Numbered from the stretch's first letter, positions 8,545 to 17,624 are shown. The stretch is DNA of 64,000 nucleotides from Paraburkholderia caribensis (GCF_002902945.1 NZ_CP026101.1:310001-374000), one strand, 5' to 3'. The notes: a model not told the origin generated them from the letters alone. Made by a program: numbers and translations.

Positions 8545-9327
8545 ATGTGTGCCACGCCGGTTTCACCGTCCCCCGAGTCTTCGAGTTCCATCCAGCCTGA
8601 CGCCGTTGCGTCGGAGGCCGCGCCGCAAAGTCGTGCCGCACAGCCGGTGATCGTGCGCTGGCGCGGCTCGGAAGACTATCAGGCCAGCTTCGACGCGATG
8701 CGCGCGTTCACCGATTCGCGCACCGCCGAAACATCTGACGAAATCTGGCTCGTCGAACACCCGCCCGTTTTCACGCTCGGCCAGGCCGGCGATCCCGCCC
8801 ATCTGCTCACTGCCGATAGTCGCATTCCGCTCGTCAAGGTCGATCGTGGGGGGCAGATCACGTATCACGGTCCCGGCCAGGTGGTCGCGTATCTGCTGCT
8901 CGACTTGCGCCGTCGCAAGCTGATGGTGCGCGAGTTGGTGACGCGGATCGAGCAGGCCGTGATTGACACACTCGCGGCGTATAATCTCGCCGGTGAACGC
9001 AAGGCGGGTGCGCCGGGCATCTATGTCGCGCCTGAGCAGCCGAACGCCGGGCTGCATGTCGGCGCGAAGATCGCCGCGCTGGGCCTCAAGATCCGTAGCG
9101 GGTGCAGCTATCACGGCGTCAGCCTCAACGTGAAAATGGACCTGCAGCCGTTTCTCGCGATCAACCCGTGCGGTTACGCGGGGCTCGAAACAGTCGATAT
9201 GGCGACGCTTGGCGTCGCAGCCGGCTGGGACGACGTAGCCCGAACCCTTGCAGCAAGCCTCATCGCCAACATCGACGGCGTCCCCGCAGCCGTCGGCCTA
9301 CCGCAGGCCGGTGCCATCACCGCCTGA
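8545..9327 (+). CDS. lipB: Lipoyl(octanoyl) transferase
   Basis: LipB transfers octanoate from acyl carrier protein to the lipoyl domains of dehydrogenase complexes. This 260-residue protein has the family signatures GGQITYHGPGQVVAYLL, the GAPGIYV loop, KIAALGLKI with the catalytic lysine, and SYHGVSLN. The catalytic cysteine is in NPCGYAGLET. The N-terminus is about 40 residues longer than in E. coli and low in complexity. It is followed 13 nt later by lipA, with which it forms the de novo lipoate pathway. Confidence 0.96.
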   Translation: MCATPVSPSPESSSSIQPDAVASEAAPQSRAAQPVIVRWRGSEDYQASFDAMRAFTDSRTAETSDEIWLVEHPPVFTLGQAGDPAHLLTADSRIPLVKVDRGGQITYHGPGQVVAYLLLDLRRRKLMVRELVTRIEQAVIDTLAAYNLAGERKAGAPGIYVAPEQPNAGLHVGAKIAALGLKIRSGCSYHGVSLNVKMDLQPFLAINPCGYAGLETVDMATLGVAAGWDDVARTLAASLIANIDGVPAAVGLPQAGAITA

Positions 9328-9340
9328 CTGGAACGAACGA

Positions 9341-10342
9341 ATGACTGACGTTACCGCGAATCCCGCAGCCTCGAGTCCTGTCAACGCCGCTGCTGCGGCG
9401 CCCTACGATGCGACCGCCAAGCAGAAGGCGCAAGCCAAGACCGCGCGCATTCCGATCAAGATCGTTCCGATCGAAAAACTGAAGAAGCCCGACTGGATTC
9501 GCGTGAAGGCGGCGACGGGCAGTTCGCGTTTCTACGAGATCAAGCAGATTCTGCGCGAGCACAACCTGCACACGGTGTGCGAGGAAGCGAGCTGTCCGAA
9601 CATCGGCGAATGCTTCGGCAAGGGCACTGCGACGTTCATGATCATGGGCGACAAGTGCACGCGCCGCTGCCCGTTCTGCGACGTCGGTCACGGCCGTCCC
9701 GACCCGCTCGATCCGGAAGAGCCGCTGAACCTTGCGCGCACGATCGCCGCGCTGAAGCTGAAGTATGTCGTGATTACGAGCGTCGATCGCGACGATCTGC
9801 GTGATGGCGGCGCGGCGCACTTTGTCGAGTGCATCGCGAAGACGCGCGAGCTGTCGCCGGAGACGCGCATTGAAATCCTGACGCCGGACTTCCGTGGCCG
9901 TCTTGATCGCGCAATCGGCATCCTGAACGCGGCGCCGCCCGATGTGATGAACCACAACCTCGAAACGGTGCCGCGTCTGTACAAGGAAGCGCGCCCCGGG
10001 TCGGATTATGCGCATTCGCTGAAGCTGCTGAAGGACTTCAAGGCGCTGCATCCGGACGTCGCGACGAAATCTGGTTTGATGGTTGGCCTGGGCGAAACGG
10101 AAGAAGAAATCTTGCAGGTGATGCGCGATCTGCGCGAGCACAACGTCGATATGTTGACGATTGGGCAGTATCTGCAGCCTTCGGAACACCATTTGCCCGT
10201 GCGGGCGTATGTGCACCCGGATACATTCAAGATGTACGAGGAAGAAGCGTACAAGATGGGGTTCACGCATGCGGCTGTTGGCGCAATGGTGCGCTCGAGT
10301 TATCACGCGGATGTGCAGGCGCATGATGCTGGGGTGGTGTGA
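9341..10342 (+). CDS. lipA: Lipoyl synthase
   Basis: A radical-SAM enzyme of 333 residues that inserts two sulfurs into protein-bound octanoate. The auxiliary cluster motif C-x4-C-x5-C (CEEASCPNIGEC) precedes the radical-SAM CTRRCPFC motif, both as in canonical LipA. The ATG at 9341 comes 13 nt after the lipB stop; an upstream in-frame start lies inside lipB. The N-terminus has an Ala-rich extension of roughly 25 residues. A terminator follows at 10403. Confidence 0.97.
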   Translation: MTDVTANPAASSPVNAAAAAPYDATAKQKAQAKTARIPIKIVPIEKLKKPDWIRVKAATGSSRFYEIKQILREHNLHTVCEEASCPNIGECFGKGTATFMIMGDKCTRRCPFCDVGHGRPDPLDPEEPLNLARTIAALKLKYVVITSVDRDDLRDGGAAHFVECIAKTRELSPETRIEILTPDFRGRLDRAIGILNAAPPDVMNHNLETVPRLYKEARPGSDYAHSLKLLKDFKALHPDVATKSGLMVGLGETEEEILQVMRDLREHNVDMLTIGQYLQPSEHHLPVRAYVHPDTFKMYEEEAYKMGFTHAAVGAMVRSSYHADVQAHDAGVV

Positions 10343-10402
10343 GGTTTGTTTTTGATTTTGTCGTTGTCTTTGTCTGTCGGCAGATGCCGACTGATCAGGG
10401 AA

Positions 10403-10427
10403 TGCCCGCGTAAGCGGGCTTTTTTTT
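10403..10427 (+). terminator. Rho-independent terminator after lipA
   Basis: GCCCGC-GTAA-GCGGGC stem-loop followed by eight T. It closes the lipB-lipA transcript about 60 nt after the lipA stop, before repeat element A. Confidence 0.85.
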
Positions 10428-10589
10428 ATGTCTGCGACGTGGGGGGGTGCTTGTGCTTTCGCTTTCGCTTTCGCTGGCGTCCGCGATTCGTTAGCTTGCT
10501 TCACGCGTCGCCGTTTGGTGTTTTGGCCTTTTCGCGGGCATCCGCGCATTGTTAGCTCGCTTCAGGCGTTGCCCCTGTGCGGGGCGGCA

Positions 10590-10623
10590 CCTACTTTTCT
10601 TTGCCGCCGCAAAGAAAAGTAGG
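10590..10623. repeat. 15-bp-stem hairpin, copy 1 (element A, left arm)
   Basis: CCTACTTTTCTTTGC, a 4-nt loop CGCC, then the exact reverse complement. The same 34-nt hairpin occurs at 11097-11130, 30755-30788 and 31262-31295. Confidence 0.95.
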
Positions 10624-11096
10624 CAAAAGAAAGCGGCTCACACCGCCAATTCTTGACCCTTGCCCACGGGCCCCCAACGGCCCCACGCTTCACACGCCAG
10701 TACCGTGGCTGGTGCTCGTTGCCAACGCTTCGAACAGGTGCCTCACCCGCTTCGATTACCCGTACCCGGGCAAGCGGCAGCGAATGGTATCGCAGGTGGC
10801 AAACTGTGTGTAGGTTGTCGCACCACATACGTTAGCGCTCTTACCAGAAACACCAATCGTGCTACCCAGTCCGGAGTGATGCGTGTATGGCGCGAAAGCC
10901 TACACACAGTTTGCCACCTGGGCGGCCGTGGACTGTCTGGTGAGGCATGCTGACACGCAGGTGCGCGAAGTGGGTGAGGCGCTCATTCAGAGCGTTAGCA
11001 ACGGACGTGGATCATGTGGTTGCCGTGTGAAGCGTAAGACCCTTTGGGGGCCCTCAGGCAAGAATTAGCGCTGGCGGTGTGAGCCGCTTTCTTTTG

Positions 11097-11130
11097 CCTA
11101 CTTTTCTTTGCGGCGGCAAAGAAAAGTAGG
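11097..11130. repeat. 15-bp-stem hairpin, copy 2 (element A, right arm)
   Basis: Inverted copy of the hairpin at 10590-10623, with loop GGCG. Confidence 0.95.
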
Positions 11131-11150
11131 TGCCGCCCCGCACAGGGGCG

Positions 11151-11489
11151 ACGCCTGAAGCAGGCTAACAATGCGCGGATGCCCGCGAAAAGGGCAAAAC
11201 ACCGAACGTCGACGCGTGAAGCAAGCTAACGAATCGCGGACGCCAGCGCAAAGGCAAACGCACAGGAGCGACGCCTGGAGCACGCTAACAATGCGCGGAT
11301 GCCCGCGAAAAGGCCCAAACACCGAACGGCGACGCGTGAAGCACGCTAACAACGCGCGGATGCCCGCGAAAAGGCCCAAACACCAAACGGCGACGCCTGA
11401 AGCAAGCTAACGAATCGCGGACGCCAGCGCAAAGGCAAACGCACAGGAGCGACGCGTGAAGCACGCTAACAATGCGCGGATGCCCGCTA
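11151..11489. repeat. Tandem repeats of 59-61 bp, about 5.6 units
   Basis: Units start at 11151, 11212, 11271, 11332, 11393 and 11452 (partial). Two types are interleaved: a 61-nt type containing GCGCGGATGCCCGCGAAAA (units 1, 3, 4 and 6) and a 59-nt type containing AATCGCGGACGCCAGCGCAAA (units 2 and 5). All begin with ACGC(C/G)TG(A/G)AGCA and contain GCTAAC. One inverted copy of each type lies on the other side of element A (about 10473-10565). Past the array, 11500-11640 is unusually A-rich, with no gene seen. Confidence 0.92.
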
Positions 11490-11718
11490 ACAAAACGCAA
11501 CTGCCACCGCAAAAGCATGCACAAGGACAAAAAAAACACACCCACCATGCGCAGCACCGCACACATTCTGTTGCAAATGCCACAAAAAAACAAAACGCAC
11601 AAAATTACAACAACGCAAAACTATGCAACACTAGGCAGCATGAGATCCGGACGCACGCGTCCAGCAGCAACGGCGCATGCATTCCGGGCGATCGCGGAAG
11701 TCCTGAAGCGTCGTGCCT

Positions 11719-13401
11719 ATGTTGATCCTGTTGAACTTGTTGTCGGGTGTCGCTCTGCTGGTGTGGGGCACGCACATCGTGCGCACCGGTATTCTGCGCG
11801 TGTGGGGCGCCGATCTGCGGCGCGCGTTGGCGCGCAGCACAAATAGCCGCGCAAAGGCTTTCGCCGCCGGCGTCGGCGTCACGAGTCTCGTGCAGAGCAG
11901 CAATGCCACGGCGATGATCGTCACGTCATTTGCTGCCCAAGGCATGCTGCCGCTCACAAGCGGCCTCGCCATCATGCTCGGCGCGGATGTCGGCACGGCG
12001 CTGATGGCGCGCATTCTCACACTCGATCTATCGTGGCTGTCGCCGTTCCTGATCGTCTTCGGCGTGCCGCTCTTTCTCTCTCGCAAGCAGAACCGCCTGG
12101 GCCAGGTCGGCCGGACGTTGATCGGGCTGGGACTGATTCTCCTCGCGCTGCATCTGATCGTCGAAACCGCGCAGCCGATGATGCACGGCGCCGGCGTGCG
12201 CGTCATGTTCGGCGCGCTGACGGGCGACACGATGCTCGATGCGCTGGTCGGCGCGACTTTCGCCGTCATTTCGTATTCGAGTCTCGCCGCCGTGCTGCTG
12301 ACGGCGACGCTTGCGTCCTCGGGCGTGATCTCGCTGAAGGTGGCGCTGTGTCTCGTGATCGGCGCGAACCTCGGCAGCGGATTGCTCGCGTTGGCAGGCA
12401 CGGTCGCGCAGAACACCGCGGCGCGCCGGCTCGCGCTCGGCAGCCTCGCGTTCAAGCTGGCGGGCGCCTTGCTGATCCTGCCCTTCACGTCACTGCTCGC
12501 GCGTGGCTTGCCCGTCCTGATCAACAATCCCCGCGAATCCGTGGTCGGCTTCCATGTGATCTACAACACATTGCGCTGCTGCGCGTGCATGCCGCTGATC
12601 GATGCCGTCGCGCGCGCATGCTGCCGCGTGCTGCCTGAGCGGCCGGATCCGAACGGTCAGCTTCGTCCGATTCATCTCGACGCCGCGTCACTCGCCACGC
12701 CCGCGCTCGCGCTGTCGAATGCCGCGCGCGAGGTGCTGCGCATCGGCGATATTGTGCGGTCGATGCTCGACAACGTCTCGCATCTGATTCATCACAACGA
12801 TCTCGCGAAGGCACGCGACACGATCCGCATGGACGACGACGTCGATCATCTGTATGCAGAGGTCAAAGCCTATCTCGCACGCGTTTCGCGCGAGCAACTG
12901 GATGACGCCGACAGCCGCCGCTGGACCGACATCATCGCCCTGACGATCAACCTCGAACACGCGGGCGACATCATCGAGCGCATCGTCACCGACATCGAAG
13001 AGAAGAAGATTGCGCACCGGCTCGCGTTTTCGGAAGAAGGCTTGAGCGAACTCGACGATTTGCACACGCGGCTGGTGGGCAATCTGCAGCTGGGCATGTC
13101 GGTGTTCCTGAACAACGATCTGCGTTGCGCGGAGCTACTGCTCGCCGAGAAGGAGCGTTTCCGCGATCTCGAGCGCGCCTATTCGTACAAGCATCTCGAC
13201 CGGCTCTCGGGACAGACGTTGCGAAGCGTCGAAACGAGCGCGCTGCATCTGGATGTGATCAGCGACATGAAGCGGCTCAACTCGCTGTTCTGTTCGACTG
13301 CCTATCCGGTGCTCGACGCGGCGGGCGCACTGCACGATACGCGTTTGCGCAAACGCATGCATGAAGAAGTGCCCGCCGACACGGTGCCCCAACAAATGTG
13401 A
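11719..13401 (+). CDS. Na+/phosphate cotransporter family protein (NptA/YjbB type)
   Basis: A protein of about 560 residues with an N-terminal membrane domain made of two inverted Na/Pi-cotransporter repeats. The QSSNATA motif (about residue 56-62) and the SYSSLAAVLLTA stretch in the second repeat are the transport signatures. The C-terminal third is a soluble PhoU-like helical domain. It should move phosphate in or out using sodium. A GTG at 11713 is an alternative start. It is monocistronic, preceded by repeat element A and facing a convergent repressor gene. Confidence 0.9.
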   Translation: MLILLNLLSGVALLVWGTHIVRTGILRVWGADLRRALARSTNSRAKAFAAGVGVTSLVQSSNATAMIVTSFAAQGMLPLTSGLAIMLGADVGTALMARILTLDLSWLSPFLIVFGVPLFLSRKQNRLGQVGRTLIGLGLILLALHLIVETAQPMMHGAGVRVMFGALTGDTMLDALVGATFAVISYSSLAAVLLTATLASSGVISLKVALCLVIGANLGSGLLALAGTVAQNTAARRLALGSLAFKLAGALLILPFTSLLARGLPVLINNPRESVVGFHVIYNTLRCCACMPLIDAVARACCRVLPERPDPNGQLRPIHLDAASLATPALALSNAAREVLRIGDIVRSMLDNVSHLIHHNDLAKARDTIRMDDDVDHLYAEVKAYLARVSREQLDDADSRRWTDIIALTINLEHAGDIIERIVTDIEEKKIAHRLAFSEEGLSELDDLHTRLVGNLQLGMSVFLNNDLRCAELLLAEKERFRDLERAYSYKHLDRLSGQTLRSVETSALHLDVISDMKRLNSLFCSTAYPVLDAAGALHDTRLRKRMHEEVPADTVPQQM

Positions 13402-13419
13402 CCCGCCGCACACAAGACA

Positions 13420-14193
13420 TCACGCGAGTATCACCTTACCGACCTTGCGCTTGAGTTGCGCGAACGTTGCGACTTCCGCCGCCTTGCGGTTGGTGATGAG
13501 CAGATCGATCTTTTCGGGCGGGCAATACGCGATGCGGCTGCGCTGGCCTATTTTGCTGTAGTCGGCGAGTATCACGACGCTGTCCGAGTTGGCGACCATC
13601 GCGCGCGCGACATCGGTTTCCGCGAGGTCGTAGTTGCTAGCGCCGTGTTTCGAATCGACGCCGACGGGCGACAGCAGCGCGATATCCGCGCGATAACGCT
13701 GGATATCGAGGATAGTCGTCTCGCCCGTGGTGGACAATGCGCGGTCGCTGATCGAGCCGCCCAGCAGAATGACTTCGTTTGCCGACGACTCGCGTTTATC
13801 CGGCGCGCCGCGCATCTTCATCGCGACGTCGATCGAGTTGGTAACGATGGTCAGGTTCGCGAGCTTCGCGAGTTCATCGGCGAGCGCCGCCGTGGTCGTG
13901 CCTGCGTCGATGAAAAGCGTCTGTCCGCTCGCCACGACGCCCGTCGCCGCCTTCGCGATGGCCTTCTTCGACTTAACGTGCGCCTGCGCACGCTCGGCAA
14001 TGGGCGCTTCGTCGGCGGGCCTGATTGCGCCGCCATGCACGCGGCGCAACTCGCCGAGCGCTTCGAGATCGACCAGGTCGCGCCGTACGGTTTCGCGCGA
14101 TACGCCCAGGTCCGCCATGATGCGCTCCGTCGACACACGTTTGAGTGTCGAGAGCAGCGCGCGTATTCGTTGATGACGGTCTTCCTGCCACAT
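13420..14193 (-). CDS. DeoR/GlpR-family transcriptional repressor
   Basis: A 257-residue repressor. The N-terminal DeoR helix-turn-helix (STERIMADLGVSRETVRRDL) is followed by a hinge RRVHGGA and a sugar-phosphate-binding domain containing LFIDAGTTT and ILLGG. The family responds to phosphorylated sugars; GlpR-type members respond to glycerol-3-phosphate. It is transcribed divergently from a glycerophosphodiesterase/ABC transporter operon whose product would be glycerol-3-phosphate, so self-consistent regulation is likely. The ATG at 14193 fits the family start; the longer frame to 14274 adds an unlikely basic leader. Confidence 0.88.
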   Translation of the reverse strand: MWQEDRHQRIRALLSTLKRVSTERIMADLGVSRETVRRDLVDLEALGELRRVHGGAIRPADEAPIAERAQAHVKSKKAIAKAATGVVASGQTLFIDAGTTTAALADELAKLANLTIVTNSIDVAMKMRGAPDKRESSANEVILLGGSISDRALSTTGETTILDIQRYRADIALLSPVGVDSKHGASNYDLAETDVARAMVANSDSVVILADYSKIGQRSRIAYCPPEKIDLLITNRKAAEVATFAQLKRKVGKVILA

Positions 14194-14629
14194 GCGTATC
14201 GTTCCTCGCCTGGTCGTATTTAACGTTTTGCGTGCTGCTCGCGCTCTGCTCTTCGCACCGCTTGCCATGCGCACGTTTCCGTATAAACCACTACCAACGG
14301 ATTATGTCGATGCGATGTCAAAATGCATGACAGGCGGGTTGCCTGTGTCCTTTGCGGTTGTATTTTTTTGGGAGCTTGCAACTTTGGGTATTTGTATTTA
14401 GCCTTCGCATTTTGAGACATTCGCGCCCGATTTGAAACATCGCGAACAGCACATTTTCGAAAACGAAATGAAATATGCGCTGCACCATGTTCCAGGCAAG
14501 CGCGATGTCGTGCATTGACAAGCTTGCGTCGCTTTGCGGATGGAATAGCATCCATTCGCGATCCTCAGAATAAGATACATCGGCGCACGCAGGCCGCAGT
14601 TCCATCAGATCTTTGTGAAGGCAAGCACG
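14194..14629. other. Divergent intergenic region between repressor and ugpQ-like gene
   Basis: About 435 nt, distinctly AT-richer than the flanking genes, with no supported gene. It should hold the promoters of both the repressor gene and the transport operon, and contains the GlpR-type operator listed separately. Confidence 0.6.
14453..14469. promoter_or_regulatory. Candidate GlpR-type operator
   Basis: ATTTTCG-AAAA-CGAAAT, a near-palindrome that contains the TTCG-N4-CGAA core of the GlpR operator known from E. coli. Its position in the gap between a GlpR-like repressor and a glycerophosphodiester operon fits. Other copies were not clear. Confidence 0.45.
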
Positions 14630-15400
14630 ATGGGCAACGGGATCGATCAGGCATTAATCGCAGACTGGCCGTATCCACGGCTCGTCGCGCATCGCATCGG
14701 CGGCAAGCTCGCGCCGGAGAACACGCTCGCGGGCTTCGAGATGTGCGCGCGCTTTGGCTACAAGATGATCGAGTTCGACGCGAAGCTTTCTTCCGACGAC
14801 CAGATCTTCCTGCTGCACGACGACGACCTGGACCGCACGACCAACGGGCACGGCCCGGCCGCGCAGCACACATGGCATCAACTGGCATCGCTCGATGCCG
14901 GCGCATGGTTCGATCCGCGCTATACGGACGAGCGTCTGCCGACGCTCTCGCAGGTAGCGGCGCGCTGCGCGAGCGAAGCGATTGCAGCGAACATTGAAAT
15001 CAAGCCTTGTCCCGGCCGCGACGAAATCACGGGGCGCCTGGTCGCGCTCGCGGCCAAAGACCTGTGGCGCGCGCAGAAGCCGCTCCTGTCGTCGTTTTCG
15101 TTCGACGCGCTGAAGGCCGCTCGCGACGCCGCGCCGTCGCTGCCGCGCGGCATGTTGTTCGAGGCGCTGCCCGACGACTGGCTCGCGATCGTGCGCGAAC
15201 TCGGCTGTGTGTCGCTGCATGCGGACCACAAGCATCTGACGCAACAGAACATCCGCGCGATCCGCGATGCCGGCTTGCGTGTGCTCGCGTACACGGTGAA
15301 CGAACCGGCACGCGCGCGCGAACTGGCGAGGTGGGGCGTTGACATGATTTGTACCGATCGCCTCGATATGATCGGCGCGGACGTCGTGAGCCAGACATAA
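14630..15400 (+). CDS. ugpQ: Glycerophosphodiester phosphodiesterase (UgpQ-like)
   Basis: A 256-residue cytoplasmic enzyme that hydrolyses glycerophosphodiesters to glycerol-3-phosphate and an alcohol. The GDPD motifs are present: HRIGGKLAPENTL (catalytic His and Glu), EFDAKLS, LLHDDDLDRTT (second His), and NIEIKP. It has no signal peptide, which matches UgpQ and not periplasmic GlpQ. It is the first gene of an operon with an ABC importer, so the imported solute is probably a glycerophosphodiester. Confidence 0.93.
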   Translation: MGNGIDQALIADWPYPRLVAHRIGGKLAPENTLAGFEMCARFGYKMIEFDAKLSSDDQIFLLHDDDLDRTTNGHGPAAQHTWHQLASLDAGAWFDPRYTDERLPTLSQVAARCASEAIAANIEIKPCPGRDEITGRLVALAAKDLWRAQKPLLSSFSFDALKAARDAAPSLPRGMLFEALPDDWLAIVRELGCVSLHADHKHLTQQNIRAIRDAGLRVLAYTVNEPARARELARWGVDMICTDRLDMIGADVVSQT

Positions 15401-15479
15401 GCGTGCAGGCACGCACATCGAAAGACGTCGACATGCAGTTTTCCTAACGTAGCAATTTTCGGCAGAGGATGAGAAAACT

Positions 15480-16586
15480 ATGAAACCGACCACGTTGCGT
15501 TGTTTCATTTCGGCGTCGGCGCTGGCCGGCGTGGCCGCCGCGGGGAATGCCGTCGCAGCGCCGCCCGATGCGCTCGTCGCCGCGGCGAAGCAGGAAGGAC
15601 AGCTGACCGTGATCGCGCTGCCACACGACTGGTGCGGCTATGGTCCGATGATCGCGGACTTCCAGAAGAAGTACGGCATCAAGATCAACGAACTGAACCC
15701 CGATGCCGGCTCCGGCGATGAGGTCGAAGCGATCAAGGCGAACAAGGGCAACAAGGGTCCGCAGGCGCCCGACGTGATCGACGTCGGCCTGTCGTTCGGT
15801 CCGACGGCCAAGGCGCAAGGTCTGCTGCAGCCGTACAAGGTGTCGACGTGGAAGTCGATCGCGAACGAAAACAAGGACCCGGAAGGCTACTGGACGGGCG
15901 ACTACTACGGCGTGCTGTCGTTCGAAGTGAACGCCGACATGATCGACAAGATTCCGACCGACTGGGCCGATCTGCAAAAGCCCGATTACAAGAACGCCGT
16001 GTCGCTTGCGGGCGATCCGCGCTCGGCGAACCAGGCAATCCAGGGCGTGTACGCCGCCGGTCTTTCCGCCGCCAAGGGCGACGCGAGCAAGGCCGCGCAA
16101 GCCGGTCTCAAGTACTTCGCCGATCTGAACAAGAACGGCAACTTCGTACCCGTAATCGGCAAGGCCGCATCGCTCGCGCAAGGCACGACGCCCATCATCG
16201 TGCGCTGGGACTACAACGCGCTCGCCGATCGCGACACGCTGAAGGGCAACCCGAAGGTGCAGGTGGTCGTGCCGAAGACGGGCGTGGTCGCGGGCGTCTA
16301 TGTGCAGGCGATCAGCGCCTACGCGCCGCATCCGAACGCCGCGAAGCTGTGGCTGGAATACCTGTACTCGGACGAAGGCCAGATCGGCTGGCTGACGGGC
16401 TATTGCCACCCGATCCGCTACAACGAGCTCGTGTCGCAGAAGAAGGTGCCGCAGGCGTTGCTCGACAAGCTGCCGCCCGCATCGGCATACAAGAACGCTG
16501 TGTTCCCGACGCTCCAGCAGCAGGACGCGACGAAGGAAGTCGTGACCAAGCAGTGGGACTCCGTGGTCGGCGCCAACGTCAAGTAA
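15480..16586 (+). CDS. ABC transporter periplasmic substrate-binding protein
   Basis: A 368-residue exported protein with a signal peptide ending at about AVA-A (residue 24). The mature part is a family-1 bacterial extracellular solute-binding fold of the PotD/AfuA kind, not a UgpB-type protein. It follows the phosphodiesterase gene by 79 nt and precedes two permeases and an ATPase. By context it may bind a glycerophosphodiester or a related phosphorylated compound; sequence alone does not settle the ligand. Confidence 0.88.
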   Translation: MKPTTLRCFISASALAGVAAAGNAVAAPPDALVAAAKQEGQLTVIALPHDWCGYGPMIADFQKKYGIKINELNPDAGSGDEVEAIKANKGNKGPQAPDVIDVGLSFGPTAKAQGLLQPYKVSTWKSIANENKDPEGYWTGDYYGVLSFEVNADMIDKIPTDWADLQKPDYKNAVSLAGDPRSANQAIQGVYAAGLSAAKGDASKAAQAGLKYFADLNKNGNFVPVIGKAASLAQGTTPIIVRWDYNALADRDTLKGNPKVQVVVPKTGVVAGVYVQAISAYAPHPNAAKLWLEYLYSDEGQIGWLTGYCHPIRYNELVSQKKVPQALLDKLPPASAYKNAVFPTLQQQDATKEVVTKQWDSVVGANVK

Positions 16587-16598
16587 GCGCTGCATGAT

Positions 16599-16630
16599 GC
16601 GATGCGGGCCGCGCTTTCGGTCCGCATCGC
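16599..16630 (+). repeat. Intercistronic hairpin after the substrate-binding gene
   Basis: A perfect 9-bp stem (GCGATGCGG / CCGCATCGC) with a 14-nt loop lies just after the stop of the binding-protein gene, with no T-run. It may stabilise the upstream mRNA segment so the binding protein exceeds the permeases, as is common in ABC operons. Confidence 0.55.
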
Positions 16631-16682
16631 GCGCCGGATGGAACGGCGAGACGAAGCGGTTGAGTTTGTTCGAGGATGAGTT

Positions 16683-17624
16683 ATGAGCGCTTCATCGGGA
16701 GCCGGGCCCGGCGGTCAGGCCGACCTGCTGGTTCCGTCCGTGCCGCAACCTGCGCCGAAGGTCGACGGCCCGGGCAGGACGTCGCCTGTCTGGACATGGA
16801 TCGGCGTGCTGCCGTTCTTCATCTTCGCGCTGCTGTTCCTGATTCTGCCGACGGGCTTCCTGATGGTCGGCGCGTTTCAGGATGCGCAGGGCCACTTCAC
16901 GTTAGCCAACATGCGCGAGCTGTTCCAGGAGGGCGTGATGGACGCCTACTGGATCAGCTTCAAGGTTAGCGCGGCTTCGGCGATCGGCGGCGCGGTACTC
17001 GGCTCGCTGCTCGCATGGGCGGCCGTGCACGGCAAGCTGCCGGGCTGGATTCGTCCGACGCTGCTGACGTTCTCCGGCGTCGCGTCGAACTTTGCGGGCG
17101 TGCCGCTCGCGTTCGCGTTCATCTGCACATTGGGGCGCGTCGGTCTCGTGACGGTGCTGCTGAAGAAGTACGCGGACATCAATCTCTATTCGACGGGCTT
17201 CAGCATCCTTAGCTTCTGGGGCCTGACGATCACCTACCTGTATTTCCAGATTCCGTTGATGGTGCTGATCATCACGCCCGCGCTCGACGGTCTCCGGCGC
17301 GAATGGCGCGAGGCGTGCGATTGCCTCGGCGGCACGGCTTACCAGTATTGGCGCCATGTCGCGTTGCCCGTGCTGTGGCCGAGCGTGCTCGGCGCGACGC
17401 TGCTGCTGTTCGCGAACTCGTTCGGCGCGGTCGCGACGGCGTATGCGTTGACGGGCAGCTCGCTGAACATCGTGACGATTCTGCTCTACGCGCAGATTCG
17501 CGGCGACGTGCTGCATAACCAGAACCTCGGCTATGCGCTCGCGCTAGGCATGATCCTCGTGACGGGGCTGTCGAACGGCGGCTATATCTGGTTGCGTTCG
17601 CGTGTTGAAAGGGGCCGCCGATGA
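16683..17624 (+). CDS. ABC transporter permease 1
   Basis: A 313-residue inner-membrane permease with about six helices and the inner-membrane component EAA loop (EWREACDCLGGTAYQYWRHV, about residues 205-224). The N-terminus carries a 38-residue Pro-rich cytoplasmic leader before the first helix. It is of the PotB/CysT-like branch. Its stop overlaps the start of permease 2. Confidence 0.9.
   Translation: MSASSGAGPGGQADLLVPSVPQPAPKVDGPGRTSPVWTWIGVLPFFIFALLFLILPTGFLMVGAFQDAQGHFTLANMRELFQEGVMDAYWISFKVSAASAIGGAVLGSLLAWAAVHGKLPGWIRPTLLTFSGVASNFAGVPLAFAFICTLGRVGLVTVLLKKYADINLYSTGFSILSFWGLTITYLYFQIPLMVLIITPALDGLRREWREACDCLGGTAYQYWRHVALPVLWPSVLGATLLLFANSFGAVATAYALTGSSLNIVTILLYAQIRGDVLHNQNLGYALALGMILVTGLSNGGYIWLRSRVERGRR

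Larger units (their letters stand above)
10473..11248. repeat. Long-palindrome repeat element A
   Basis: About 780 nt with two outer arms in inverted orientation (about 10473-10682 and 11039-11248). Each arm contains a hairpin with a 15-bp stem and 4-nt loop (10590-10623 and 11097-11130). An inner 22-bp perfect inverted repeat lies at 10793-10814 and 10899-10920, around a short centre. Element B at 30702-31348 has the same plan and shares the arm and inner sequences plus short centre words (GCGCTCTTAC, TCCGGAGTG). No open frame here looks like a real protein. It resembles a non-autonomous mobile element or a structured repeat; its nature is unknown to me. Confidence 0.85.

Noticed and set aside
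10653..11068. Short open frames inside repeat elements A and B
   Set aside because: They read through inverted repeats, occur in both orientations, and have no good ribosome-binding site or domain.
11151..11489. Tandem repeats as a CRISPR array
   Set aside because: The units are contiguous 59-61-bp repeats without unique spacers, and there are no cas genes.
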